Shown: one piece after another, positions 6,613-12,471 of the stretch | How positions within the stretch are numbered: the stretch's first letter is position 1 | Layout: each line of letters starts with the position of its first letter | Assembly (NCBI GenBank): GCA_013003285.1 | Contig: JABDJY010000076.1 | Location: 1-12,471 of the forward strand | Direction: 5' to 3' | Length of the DNA: 12,471 nt | Source: Alphaproteobacteria bacterium | Lineage (GTDB): Bacteria > Pseudomonadota > Alphaproteobacteria > UBA6615 | The notes under the pieces: model-generated | Databases searched by the model: none | The model's input: only the letters and a program-made list of their open reading frames with translations | Told to the model about the DNA's origin: nothing | Program-made: the position numbers and the translations under genes

Positions 6613-7182
6613 TTACAGGTCTGCGGTCAACAAAGCCAAGCGGCGCTCGGCGCGGCGCAATCGTTCGCCGGTGTCGGTCGGTGTATCACCGGTGATATGC
6701 TCGCCAACATCATAAAAATACCAAAGCCGCGCCCGAAATGCTGCCTCGGTGTCAGATAATCCCGCTTCTTTGAACAGGCCGCCGGCATACTCCATTCGGC
6801 GCTTGTCTATCGCCGCCACCGCATCGGCGACATCGGAATCGAACTGTGCCCAGGCACGCATGGCGTTATCGTAGCGATCGGGATCCTCGCGGGCGAGAAA
6901 CTCGAGTACTGCCCGCATTTTCTCTACCGGGGTTCGGCCCGCGGACTCGGCGTGTGCCAGAACCGGCTCGGTTTGCGATTCGACCCAATATTCCGGCAGG
7001 GCGCGCAATAGGTCCGGACGATCCTTGAAGTGCCAATAAAAACTCCCCTTGGTCACCCCGAGCCGTTTCGCCAAGGGTTCCACCTTCACATGGTCGACGC
7101 CGCTTTCGCGCAGGACTTCCATGGCCTCGCTCAGCCAGGCGCTCCGATCCAGTCGTTGGGTGGGGTTCGCTTTCATCACCAT
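6613..7182 (-). CDS. TetR/AcrR family transcriptional regulator
   Basis: A 189-residue TetR-type repressor. The N-terminal DNA-binding domain covers about residues 13-60. The helix-turn-helix is at roughly 33-52 (KVEPLAKRLGVTKGSFYWHF) and is followed by KDRPDLL, the usual start of helix 4. The C-terminal ligand domain (65-189) is diverse and does not reveal the inducer. ATG at 7182 is taken as the start; a second in-frame ATG at 7176 would also work, and neither has a clear ribosome site, so the message may be leaderless or weakly translated. The start codon overlaps a 14-bp palindrome at 7181-7194, which also covers the -35 of the divergent promoter. This fits autoregulation plus repression of the dioxygenase-like gene. 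It is followed after 35 bp by the flavin reductase gene. The family is certain; the targets are inferred from position. Confidence 0.93.
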   Translation of the reverse strand: MVMKANPTQRLDRSAWLSEAMEVLRESGVDHVKVEPLAKRLGVTKGSFYWHFKDRPDLLRALPEYWVESQTEPVLAHAESAGRTPVEKMRAVLEFLAREDPDRYDNAMRAWAQFDSDVADAVAAIDKRRMEYAGGLFKEAGLSDTEAAFRARLWYFYDVGEHITGDTPTDTGERLRRAERRLALLTADL

Positions 7183-7194
7183 ACGGTAGCGTAT
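7181..7194. promoter_or_regulatory. Candidate TetR operator (palindrome overlapping tetR start and divergent -35)
   Basis: ATACGGTAGCGTAT has perfect outer arms ATACG/CGTAT and a central TA, with only the sixth and ninth bases unmatched. It shares two bases with the tetR ATG and one base with the -35 box (7194-7199) of the plus-strand promoter. Position and symmetry suit a TetR-family site. The protein-site link is inferred. Confidence 0.55.
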
Positions 7195-7222
7195 TGACGA
7201 AGCAAATCACAAGGACTATCCT
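7194..7222 (+). promoter_or_regulatory. Predicted sigma70-type promoter of the VOC dioxygenase-like gene
   Basis: -35 TTGACG (7194-7199), exactly 17 nt, then -10 TATCCT (7217-7222). Transcription would begin near 7229, leaving a leader of about 110 nt that contains the stem-loop at 7252-7276. The -10 lies within a second palindrome, AAGGA-cta-TCCTT (7211-7223), another possible repressor half-site pair. Confidence 0.6.
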
Positions 7223-7223
7223 T
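7211..7223. repeat. 13-bp palindrome over the -10 box
   Basis: AAGGA (7211-7215) and TCCTT (7219-7223) are perfect inverted arms around the bases CTA. It overlaps the predicted -10 element, so a protein bound here would block the promoter. It could be a second operator for the TetR protein or for another regulator; its sequence differs from the 7181-7194 palindrome. Confidence 0.4.
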
Positions 7224-7251
7224 ATGCCAACTCGCAGATCTGTGTGGGATG

Positions 7252-7276
7252 CGCGCGAAAGTTAACTCTTCGCGCG
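7252..7276. repeat. Perfect 8-bp stem-loop in the leader of the VOC gene
   Basis: CGCGCGAA (7252-7259) and TTCGCGCG (7269-7276) are exact complements around a 9-base loop that itself contains the palindrome AGTTAACT. In the leader RNA this would be a stable hairpin. It is not followed by a U run, so it is not a standard terminator. It may be a regulatory RNA structure, a message stabiliser, or a DNA binding site for another regulator. Confidence 0.5.
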
Positions 7277-7341
7277 TTGTCCGTTTTCGATACACTATGA
7301 CCACCGAGTTGCCACGCTTGACGGATTAAGGGAGTGATCCA

Positions 7342-8304
7342 ATGACAGAGCCAATTATTAGGGTAACCGACATCGCTTGGGGCCGCATCCGGTCGCCCGA
7401 TCTCGATGTGCAGGAAGAATTTTTGACTGATTTCGGCTTGGTTCGAGCCGAGCGCACCAACACCGCGCTATTTATGCGCGGCACCGATCCCGACCACCAT
7501 ATCCATGTGACCGAGCTCGGCGATCCCGGGTTCATCAGCCTCGCCTTTAATGCCGCCAGCGAGGAAGACCTTCACAAACTGGCAGCCGAAGCCGAGACCG
7601 CAACTGAAGTTCAGGATATCGATGAGCCAGGCGGCGGCAAACGCGTGACCATTACCGAGCCCAATGGGTATGGAATCGAAGTCGTGTGGGGCATCGAGGA
7701 CCTTGCGCCGATCGACGTCGACCGGCCGCCTTACAATCTGAGCAATGTCGACAAATACGCGCGCACCGGCAAGCTATGGCGCAAGCCGCAAGGGCCGTCG
7801 CATCCCAAACGCATCGGTCACGGTGTTATCGGCACGCCCAAGCTGAAGGAGTCGATCGACTGGATACGCCATCACATTGGCCTGGTCGGCACCGATGAGG
7901 TCTTTGTTGAAGGCGACAAAGATAAGGTTGTCGCGAGCTTCAACCGCATCGACGCCGGACAAAAGTATGTCGATCATCATGTCTTTCTGTTCGTCCACAA
8001 TGAGAACGCCGGCCTCAACCACATCTCCTACGAGGTACCGGATTTCGACGATGTGGTGATGGGTCACGAGCATCTGCGCAACAAGGAAAAATACGATCAT
8101 GTCTGGGGGCTCGGCCGCCATGTACTTGGCAGTCAGATCTATGATTACTGGAAGGATCCGTGGGGCCGGGTGCACGAGCATTGGTGCGACACCGATGTGC
8201 TGAACCAGGATTACGGTACCCAACTCGTCGCGGCCGAAGAGGGTTTCGGCTCCCAATGGGGCGAGCCGGCGCCGATGGAATTCATTGGACACGTCAGCCC
8301 CTAA
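7342..8304 (+). CDS. VOC family protein, type I extradiol dioxygenase-like (two glyoxalase/bleomycin domains)
   Basis: A 320-residue protein with two vicinal-oxygen-chelate domains: the N-terminal at about 5-120 and the C-terminal at about 155-285. This is the size and plan of type I extradiol ring-cleavage dioxygenases (catechol 2,3-dioxygenase, 2,3-dihydroxybiphenyl dioxygenase), which use Fe(II) or Mn(II) to open catechols. The metal triad is likely His160 (RIGHGVIG), His227 (GLNHISYE) and Glu279 (GRVHEHW), all in the second domain. His260 and Tyr269 sit where the active-site His and Tyr are found. GRHVLGSQIYDYWKDPWG fits the extradiol signature except that Asp268 replaces a hydrophobic residue before the Tyr. 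ATG at 7342 has AAGGGAG with 7 nt spacing. It diverges from the TetR and flavin reductase genes and ends before a strong terminator. It probably belongs to degradation of an aromatic compound; the substrate is unknown. Confidence 0.9.
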   Translation: MTEPIIRVTDIAWGRIRSPDLDVQEEFLTDFGLVRAERTNTALFMRGTDPDHHIHVTELGDPGFISLAFNAASEEDLHKLAAEAETATEVQDIDEPGGGKRVTITEPNGYGIEVVWGIEDLAPIDVDRPPYNLSNVDKYARTGKLWRKPQGPSHPKRIGHGVIGTPKLKESIDWIRHHIGLVGTDEVFVEGDKDKVVASFNRIDAGQKYVDHHVFLFVHNENAGLNHISYEVPDFDDVVMGHEHLRNKEKYDHVWGLGRHVLGSQIYDYWKDPWGRVHEHWCDTDVLNQDYGTQLVAAEEGFGSQWGEPAPMEFIGHVSP

Positions 8305-8323
8305 CAGCCCAGTTTAGGCAATC

Positions 8324-8354
8324 AAAGGCCCGGCCCCTGCGCCGGGCCTTTCTG
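8324..8354 (+). terminator. Intrinsic terminator after the VOC gene
   Basis: A perfect 10-bp stem, AAAGGCCCGG (8324-8333) and CCGGGCCTTT (8342-8351), with an 8-base loop and T-rich sequence after it. It lies 20 bases beyond the stop and should end the dioxygenase transcript before the glnS leader. Confidence 0.9.
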
Positions 8355-8445
8355 CTTTGAGCCTGAGCCCCGGCAAGGCGGCTTGGCGAGTCCGCGCTTT
8401 TCTGGCAGGAAGAGCCCCACAGAACCCAGCATCGAACCCATATCC

Positions 8446-10125
8446 ATGAACGACGATAGCCCAGAGCAGCCGCACGACTTTATTCGCGAGCAAATCCGTA
8501 GCGATCTGGCGGCGGGTCTGCACGATCATGTGGTCAGCCGTTTCCCGCCGGAACCCAATGGCTTTCTGCATATCGGTCATGCCAAGTCGATCTGCCTGAA
8601 CTTCGGCGTCGCCGCCGAGTTTGGCGGGCACTGCAATCTACGCTTCGACGACACCAATCCGGCCAAGGAAGACCAGACCTATATCGACGCCATCATGGAA
8701 GATGTGCGCTGGCTCGGCTTCGATTGGGGCGCGCATCTCTATTATACGTCGGACTATTTCGAGCAGCTTTACGACTGGGCGGTTCATCTGATCAATCAGG
8801 GCCTAGCCTATGTGGACGATCTGACGCCGGAAGAGATGCGCGAATATCGCGGCACCTTGACCGAGCCGGGCCGCGAAAGCCCCTCGCGCGACCGCGGTGT
8901 CGATGAAAATCTCGATCTATTTGCCCGCATGCGCGCCGGTGAATTTGCCGACGGTGAAAAAGCGTTGCGCGCGAAGATCGACATGGCGTCGGGCAACATC
9001 AATATGCGCGACCCAGTCCTGTACCGCATCCTGCGCGCCCCTCACCCGCGCACCGGCGACACATGGTGCATCTACCCCATGTACGATTTCGCCCACGGTC
9101 AGTCGGATGCGCTCGAAGAGGTGACGCACTCCCTCTGTACCTTGGAGTTCGAAGATCACCGTCCGCTCTACGATTGGCTAATCGAAAACCTGCCGACCCC
9201 GTCGCGGCCGCACCAGTATGAGTTCTCCCGCCTCAATCTCACCCATACGGTTCTCTCCAAGCGCCGGCTCATTCAGCTGGTCGAGGAAGGCCATGTCAGC
9301 GGCTGGGACGATCCGCGCATGCCCACCCTCACCGGCTTGCGCCGCCGCGGCGTACCGCCGGAGGCCATCCGCGACTTTATCGGCCGGCTCGGGGTGACCA
9401 AGTCCGATGGTGTGGTCGAGATGTCCTATCTTGAAAACACCGTGCGCGAACATCTCAATCAGACCGCGCAGCGGCGCATGGCGGTGTTAAACCCGCTGAA
9501 GGTGGTGATCGAGAACTACCCCGAAGGGGCCGACGATCAATTGGACGCGGTGAACAACCCCAATGACGAGAGCGCCGGCAGTCGCAAGGTCGCCTTCTCG
9601 CGCGAGATCTATGTCGAGCGGGACGATTTCATGGAAGACCCGCCGCGAAAGTTCTTCCGCCTGGGACCGGGCCGCGAAGTGCGGCTCCGCTATGCCTATC
9701 TGGTCACCTGCACCGACGTGGTGAAAGACGCCAATGGCGAGGTGATCGAGCTGCGCTGCACTTACGATCCCGAAAGCCGCGGCGGTAACGCACCCGACGG
9801 CCGCAAGGTCAAAGGCACTATTCACTGGGTTTCCGCCGAGCATGCGGTCAGCGCCGAGGTGCGGCTCTACGATCACCTGTTCACGGAAGAAGACCCGGGC
9901 TCGGGCGACGATTGGCTCGACGGCCTCAACCCGAATTCCCTCGAAGTCCAGCAGAACTGCCTGTTGGAACCGTCGTTAGCCGATCTTCCAACGGGCGAAG
10001 CAGTGCAGTTCGAACGGCTGGGTTATTTCTGCGCCGATCCGGATAGCGCGGCTGATAATCCGGTCTTCACCCGAACCGCCTCCCTGCGCGACACCTGGGC
10101 CAAGCAAAAAGCCAAGGGCGGTTAG
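8446..10125 (+). CDS. glnS: Glutaminyl-tRNA synthetase (class I)
   Basis: Charges tRNA-Gln with glutamine using ATP in the cytoplasm. With ATG at 8446 the protein has 559 residues, the usual GlnRS size. The opening PHDFIREQIRSDLAAG matches the normal N-terminus of the bacterial enzyme; an upstream in-frame TTG at 8383 would add 21 unconserved residues and is rejected. The class I motifs are HIGH at 42-45 in PPEPNGFLHIGHAKS and the KMSKS-equivalent VLSKR at 269-273. FDDTNPAKE (67-75) and PMYDFAHGQSDALEEVTHSL (211-230) are characteristic of GlnRS; the latter distinguishes it from GluRS. The C-terminal beta-barrel tRNA anticodon-binding part follows from about 340 (MAVLNPLKVVIENYP), and no YqeY domain is fused. 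No good ribosome site precedes the ATG. Many alphaproteobacteria lack GlnRS and use the GatCAB route, so its presence is informative for phylogeny. Confidence 0.97.
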   Translation: MNDDSPEQPHDFIREQIRSDLAAGLHDHVVSRFPPEPNGFLHIGHAKSICLNFGVAAEFGGHCNLRFDDTNPAKEDQTYIDAIMEDVRWLGFDWGAHLYYTSDYFEQLYDWAVHLINQGLAYVDDLTPEEMREYRGTLTEPGRESPSRDRGVDENLDLFARMRAGEFADGEKALRAKIDMASGNINMRDPVLYRILRAPHPRTGDTWCIYPMYDFAHGQSDALEEVTHSLCTLEFEDHRPLYDWLIENLPTPSRPHQYEFSRLNLTHTVLSKRRLIQLVEEGHVSGWDDPRMPTLTGLRRRGVPPEAIRDFIGRLGVTKSDGVVEMSYLENTVREHLNQTAQRRMAVLNPLKVVIENYPEGADDQLDAVNNPNDESAGSRKVAFSREIYVERDDFMEDPPRKFFRLGPGREVRLRYAYLVTCTDVVKDANGEVIELRCTYDPESRGGNAPDGRKVKGTIHWVSAEHAVSAEVRLYDHLFTEEDPGSGDDWLDGLNPNSLEVQQNCLLEPSLADLPTGEAVQFERLGYFCADPDSAADNPVFTRTASLRDTWAKQKAKGG

Positions 10126-10153
10126 CAGGTTAGACCTTCTTCTTCCGCTGGCG

Positions 10154-10170
10154 GGGCGCATTCCGCGCCC
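10154..10170 (+). terminator. Possible glnS terminator-like hairpin (no U tract)
   Basis: GGGCGC and GCGCCC pair perfectly around ATTCC, 28 bases after the glnS stop. A T run does not follow, so it may act as a 3' stabilising hairpin or with Rho rather than as an intrinsic terminator. Confidence 0.35.
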
Positions 10171-10292
10171 GGACAAATCAGACATTTCCCTATTTAGCGG
10201 CTGACCTCTGGCTGTGCACAGACTCCCCTGTCCAACGACGGGTGGCGTGAGATTCCATGAGGGAATTATCAACAGCGCATACATATGTAAGG

Positions 10293-10320
10293 TTGACACC
10301 AATCGGTAGCCATTTGACAC
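10293..10320. repeat. TTGACAC direct repeat with 21-bp period
   Basis: TTGACAC occurs at 10293-10299 and again at 10314-10320, two helical turns apart. Each contains a perfect -35 consensus TTGACA on the plus strand, but at 16-18 nt spacing I find only weak -10 matches (GACACT at 10316, TGTAGA at 10338). It could be a promoter pair or a direct-repeat activator site. Confidence 0.4.
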
Positions 10321-10395
10321 TCTATTCGATTAAGAGTTGTAGAAGCCTATCCCTTGGCGGGCACACAGTGACGTCGTTCGGCGTGCAGAAGGCAT

Positions 10396-10417
10396 GGCGG
10401 TTCAAAACATAACCGCC
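10396..10417. repeat. Perfect 7-bp hairpin upstream of the beta-helix gene
   Basis: GGCGGTT (10396-10402) and AACCGCC (10411-10417) are exact complements around the 8-base loop CAAAACAT. If transcription starts at either TTGACA element, this hairpin is in the 5' untranslated leader, about 76 bases before the start codon. Confidence 0.5.
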
Positions 10418-10492
10418 CGAACAAACCCACAGTAACGTTCGCGTTTTTTTTGAAGAAAACTAATCGATCAAAAACATTGGGAGGGAATAGTT

Positions 10493-11524
10493 ATGACGCG
10501 ATTCATTCTGTTGAGCACCCTGGCCGCTGCGGTCGGCCTGTTAGGTGTCACTGCATTCGGAAGCGGCGCAGCGCATGCTGTTACGGTATGCACATATACA
10601 GATAACGGAACAACTAGGTCCCTAGATGCCGACTGCGAGACAGAAACAACGATTATTATTCCGGATGGCATGACTCTGGACGGAAATGGTAATTCGATCA
10701 CTGCGGTCGACCCGGGCGCCGGTCATTTCGTTGGCGCCATTGTGACGAACGGTGGCACAGTCGCACATGTCACCAGGCTCGTCGTTAATACTAGCGATCT
10801 TGCAAATGTGTGCGATGCCAGCGGGAATCGGCTGCGTGGCATTATGTTTGAAGGCGCCTCGGGTAGCATCACACAAAACACCGTTGAGGATATCCATCAA
10901 GGGCCAAGCGGCTGTCAGGAAGGCAACGCAATCGAGGTTCGAAATGCGCCGTTTGACGGAACGCACCCCAATACTCAAAACGTGGAGATCGCGCACAACG
11001 TGGTGCAGGACTGGCAGAAGAGCGGGATCGTTTGTAACGGGGACGTTGACTGCCGCATCCATCACAATGTGGTCAGTGAATCCTTCACGCAGGAGAATCT
11101 CGCGCCGAACAGCGTCCAATTGGGTTTTGGCGCTACCGGGATAGTCGAATTAAACCATATCGCAGGCAAACAGTGGCTTGGGGCATCGAATTTTGTCGCT
11201 ACCGCGATTCTCATTTTTAGTGCGGACGGCGTAACAATTCAGCGAAACAACATCGGCGGAAATTCCGATGTTGGGGTGTATTTGTTTGGCGAAGACGCTT
11301 TCGTGGATAACAACCGGATATTCGATGGTGGCCCTGATGGCCCTCACGGTGATTATGGACTGTTCGACTTCGGTGCGACGAATGTGGTCACAAATAACAA
11401 AATTCGCGGGTTCGACGATCCGAGCAACGTCGATGGGCAGGTTGTAATCTCCGGTGGTCCCGCGGACCCGAACCCGGTCTGTTTCGGGACCAGTTCCGAT
11501 TGTGGACAAGCAGCAGCGCCATAA
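10493..11524 (+). CDS. Secreted right-handed parallel beta-helix (PbH1 repeat) protein
   Basis: A 343-residue exported protein. The signal peptide is clear: Arg3, a hydrophobic core at about 5-23, and an AHA cleavage site giving a mature protein from about Val30. From about 52 to 320 it shows PbH1-type rungs with a repeated hydrophobic-x-x-N-x-[VI] ladder: IAHNVV (166), IHHNVV (189), VELNHI (218), IQRNNI (249), VDNNRI (271), VTNNKI (299). The fold is that of pectate-lyase-like and NosD-like proteins; I see no clear polysaccharide-lyase catalytic set, so the function is unknown. Eight cysteines (33, 48, 107, 141, 181, 187, 330, 337) suit periplasmic or extracellular disulfides; 33/48, 181/187 and 330/337 are close in sequence. 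ATG at 10493 has an excellent GGGAGGG with 7 nt spacing. No terminator separates it from the next small secreted protein, so the two may be co-expressed. Base composition and codons look more AT-rich and less constrained than in glnS, which suggests transfer. Confidence 0.9.
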   Translation: MTRFILLSTLAAAVGLLGVTAFGSGAAHAVTVCTYTDNGTTRSLDADCETETTIIIPDGMTLDGNGNSITAVDPGAGHFVGAIVTNGGTVAHVTRLVVNTSDLANVCDASGNRLRGIMFEGASGSITQNTVEDIHQGPSGCQEGNAIEVRNAPFDGTHPNTQNVEIAHNVVQDWQKSGIVCNGDVDCRIHHNVVSESFTQENLAPNSVQLGFGATGIVELNHIAGKQWLGASNFVATAILIFSADGVTIQRNNIGGNSDVGVYLFGEDAFVDNNRIFDGGPDGPHGDYGLFDFGATNVVTNNKIRGFDDPSNVDGQVVISGGPADPNPVCFGTSSDCGQAAAP

Positions 11525-11692
11525 ACGAAACCAATTCCAACGCGATCCGTGGCTATGATACGCTAAACTTTCGGTTCTTTAACGGCCAAGTTGCCCGTTC
11601 GACGTAGGGAGAACTTTCGAGGGCTGCATTGCCAGCGATAGCGACAGCTACCGCGCTTGTGTCAGAGCTGACGGAAAAAAGTGGAGAATATC
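11525..11692. other. 168-base spacer before the small secreted protein gene
   Basis: There is no hairpin terminator and no clear gene. TATGAT at 11554-11559 is a good -10 match, but the position 17 nt upstream has no -35 match. Co-transcription from the beta-helix gene is the simpler reading. Confidence 0.35.
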
Positions 11693-12016
11693 ATGTGTAA
11701 TAAATCTAGATCGTACATTTCGGTTGCGGCTGCGAGCGCAATTATCGCCGTCTTCTCGTTGGCGTCAGTGGGTGCTGCCGCTGCTCCGGGAGCGTCACCG
11801 GGTCCGGCCGCGGATACACCAGGGCACGCGCAAGCATCGTCCCAATGCGCGGATTCGCTCGGGGCATTCCCTAAATCCGCTGACGCCGCACCCGGAAATT
11901 CGGCGGGTCAGGACGGAACGCAAATTGCCAAAGATCAGAGGGCTGCGCATTCGGATGACCGGGCGTGTACAGTCGGTGCGCTGCCGAGGGACAATGCCGG
12001 AAAGCCGGATAAGTGA
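11693..12016 (+). CDS. Small secreted protein with two Cys-anchored motif repeats, function unknown
   Basis: A 107-residue protein starting at ATG 11693, which has GGAG at 11683-11686 and 6 nt spacing. A GTG at 11681 is in frame but lies inside this ribosome site, so it is not chosen. Residues 1-31 are a signal peptide: basic start CNKSRS, hydrophobic AAASAIIAVFSLASVGAAAA, cleavage near Ala30-Ala31. The mature part is polar and rich in Ala, Gly, Pro, Asp and Ser, with no clear fold. It contains two similar units: Cys52 followed by LGAFPK (56-61) and Cys92 followed by VGALPR (94-99), each ending in an Ala/Gly/Pro/Asp-rich tail. The two cysteines could form a disulfide. I know no family for it. 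It follows the beta-helix gene on the same strand and ends before a bidirectional terminator. The good ribosome site and signal peptide make it likely to be real. Confidence 0.75.
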   Translation: MCNKSRSYISVAAASAIIAVFSLASVGAAAAPGASPGPAADTPGHAQASSQCADSLGAFPKSADAAPGNSAGQDGTQIAKDQRAAHSDDRACTVGALPRDNAGKPDK

Positions 12017-12070
12017 ACCTTAACGTGGACAGGCGCACTGGCAATAGCGGTTGGTCAGGGCTGGTCAAAA

Positions 12071-12100
12071 AAAAACGGGCGCCCGCGAGCGCCCGTTTTT
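12071..12100. terminator. Bidirectional intrinsic terminator
   Basis: AAAAACGGGCGC (12071-12082) and GCGCCCGTTTTT (12089-12100) are perfect complements around the 6-base loop CCGCGA, with an A run before and a T run after. It serves the plus-strand secreted-protein genes and the minus-strand peroxiredoxin-like gene, which converge here. Confidence 0.93.
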
Positions 12101-12119
12101 ACGTCGATAAGATAGAGGA

Positions 12120-12471
12120 TTACTCCGCAGCAGCGGCCTGGCCGTGGTCGACCACTTCGCCGCGCGCCGGATAGTCTTTCGAGATGACGAAATCCAACGC
12201 CTTGAGAATGTCGCCGAAGCTGGGGCGGGCAAACGGCATGGTCTGCGTAGTGACGAAATAGACCGAGTTATCGGGCTTGACCAGGAACAGGCCCGGTTCA
12301 CTGAACAGAGCCGGCTCCTCGATGCCGGCGCCGGAGACGCCCTTGCCGGCAGAGATGTACAAGCCCCAATCCCGCGCCTTGTCGAGATCGACGCCATAAC
12401 CGACAGTCAAATTGTCGAGGCCCCACTTTTCCTTGGCCTCGGTGGCGCGATCCTCTTGGTCGCTACTAAGG
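12120..12471 (-). CDS. Peroxiredoxin-like (AhpC/TSA, thioredoxin fold) protein, C-terminal part; start outside window
   Basis: The reading frame is open from the right edge to the stop at 12120, giving 117 visible codons. The C-terminal part reads SSDQEDRATEAKEKWGL, then TVGYGVDLDKARDWGLYIS, EEPALFSEPGLFLVKPD, TTQTMPFARPSFGDIL, and a C-terminal DFVISKDYPARGE. This is the pattern of the peroxiredoxin-like family in which a thioredoxin-fold domain of about 180-200 residues is followed by a short extension. The TMPFARP segment includes the cis-Pro region expected in thioredoxin folds. The peroxidatic Cys would lie in the missing N-terminal part, so catalytic competence cannot be judged. A TTG at 12410 could look like a start, but the frame continues upstream with family-like sequence, so the gene is simply cut by the window edge. 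Its transcript should end at the shared terminator 12071-12100. Confidence 0.85.
   Translation of the reverse strand, partial: LSSDQEDRATEAKEKWGLDNLTVGYGVDLDKARDWGLYISAGKGVSGAGIEEPALFSEPGLFLVKPDNSVYFVTTQTMPFARPSFGDILKALDFVISKDYPARGEVVDHGQAAAAE

Larger units (their letters stand above)
10126..10492. other. Gene-free 367-base stretch between glnS and the beta-helix gene
   Basis: I see no convincing gene here. It holds a GC hairpin just after glnS, GGGCGC (10154-10159) and GCGCCC (10165-10170), lacking a U run; a weak ATTCC/GGAAT inverted repeat at 10252-10266; two TTGACAC copies at 10293 and 10314; a perfect 7-bp hairpin at 10396-10417; and an eight-T run at 10444-10451. From about 10210 on it looks more AT-rich than the flanking coding sequence. 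It is probably the leader and control region of the next gene. Confidence 0.6.

Noticed and set aside
7774..8292. 172-residue open frame antisense to the VOC gene
   Set aside because: The plus-strand frame shows family motifs and a ribosome site; this one is its shadow.
8383..8445. Upstream TTG start that would extend glnS by 21 residues
   Set aside because: The added residues do not resemble GlnRS N-termini, whereas the ATG at 8446 gives the usual beginning.
9976..10320. 114-residue minus-strand frame spanning the end of glnS and the spacer
   Set aside because: It mostly overlaps glnS and has no recognisable domain.
10126..10492. tRNA, riboswitch or CRISPR in the long spacer
   Set aside because: There is no cloverleaf, no repeated spacer pattern and no riboswitch core that I can recognise.
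11554..11559. TATGAT as a promoter for the small secreted protein
   Set aside because: No acceptable -35 at 16-18 bases upstream, and it would give a leader of more than 120 bases.
11724..12023. 99-residue plus-strand frame overlapping the small secreted protein
   Set aside because: It is very Arg/Pro-rich, as expected for an out-of-frame reading of GC-rich coding DNA; the overlapping frame has a signal peptide and ribosome site.

Overview
The window looks like a piece of an alphaproteobacterial chromosome, possibly Rhodospirillales-like. This is inferred from GC-rich codon use in most genes, strong GGAGG-type ribosome sites, a bactofilin paired with an M23 peptidase, and the general family content. 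It cannot be assigned to a genus by eye. There is no CRISPR array, no recognisable tRNA or rRNA gene, and no transposase.

Layout, left to right. Bases 2-1435 (+) hold the end of a type II haloacid dehalogenase followed with no gap by a PLP-dependent threonine/serine dehydratase. Bases 1432-3232 (-) hold a membrane-anchored coiled-coil M23 peptidase and a bactofilin with overlapping ends, a cell-shape/cell-wall module. Bases 3296-4599 (-) hold a cobalt-type nitrile hydratase family enzyme whose beta chain is split into two genes, in the order beta-N, beta-C, alpha. That is the arrangement of thiocyanate hydrolase and a few three-subunit nitrile hydratases. A good promoter lies at 4646-4673. 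Bases 4771-5949 (+) encode a 392-residue protein I do not recognise.

Bases 5957-8304 form a small catabolic-looking unit. A TetR regulator and a flavin-reductase-like protein are on the minus strand, and a two-domain VOC (type I extradiol dioxygenase-like) protein diverges on the plus strand. The short divergent region carries a sigma70-type promoter whose -35 and -10 elements are each overlapped by a palindrome, so repression of the dioxygenase gene by the neighbouring TetR is plausible. A strong intrinsic terminator closes the dioxygenase gene.

Bases 8446-10125 (+) encode glutaminyl-tRNA synthetase, which is not universal in alphaproteobacteria. Next comes a gene-free 367-base stretch with a perfect hairpin and a TTGACAC direct repeat. 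It is followed by two secreted proteins: a cysteine-containing parallel beta-helix protein (10493-11524) and a 107-residue protein with two copies of a Cys-anchored motif (11693-12016). This right-hand part reads as more accessory in character. A bidirectional terminator at 12071-12100 separates it from the C-terminal end of a peroxiredoxin-like protein on the minus strand, which runs off the window.

The items most worth a second look are the split-beta nitrile hydratase/thiocyanate-hydrolase-like operon, the TetR-controlled divergent region, the 392-residue orphan, and the small duplicated-motif secreted protein.
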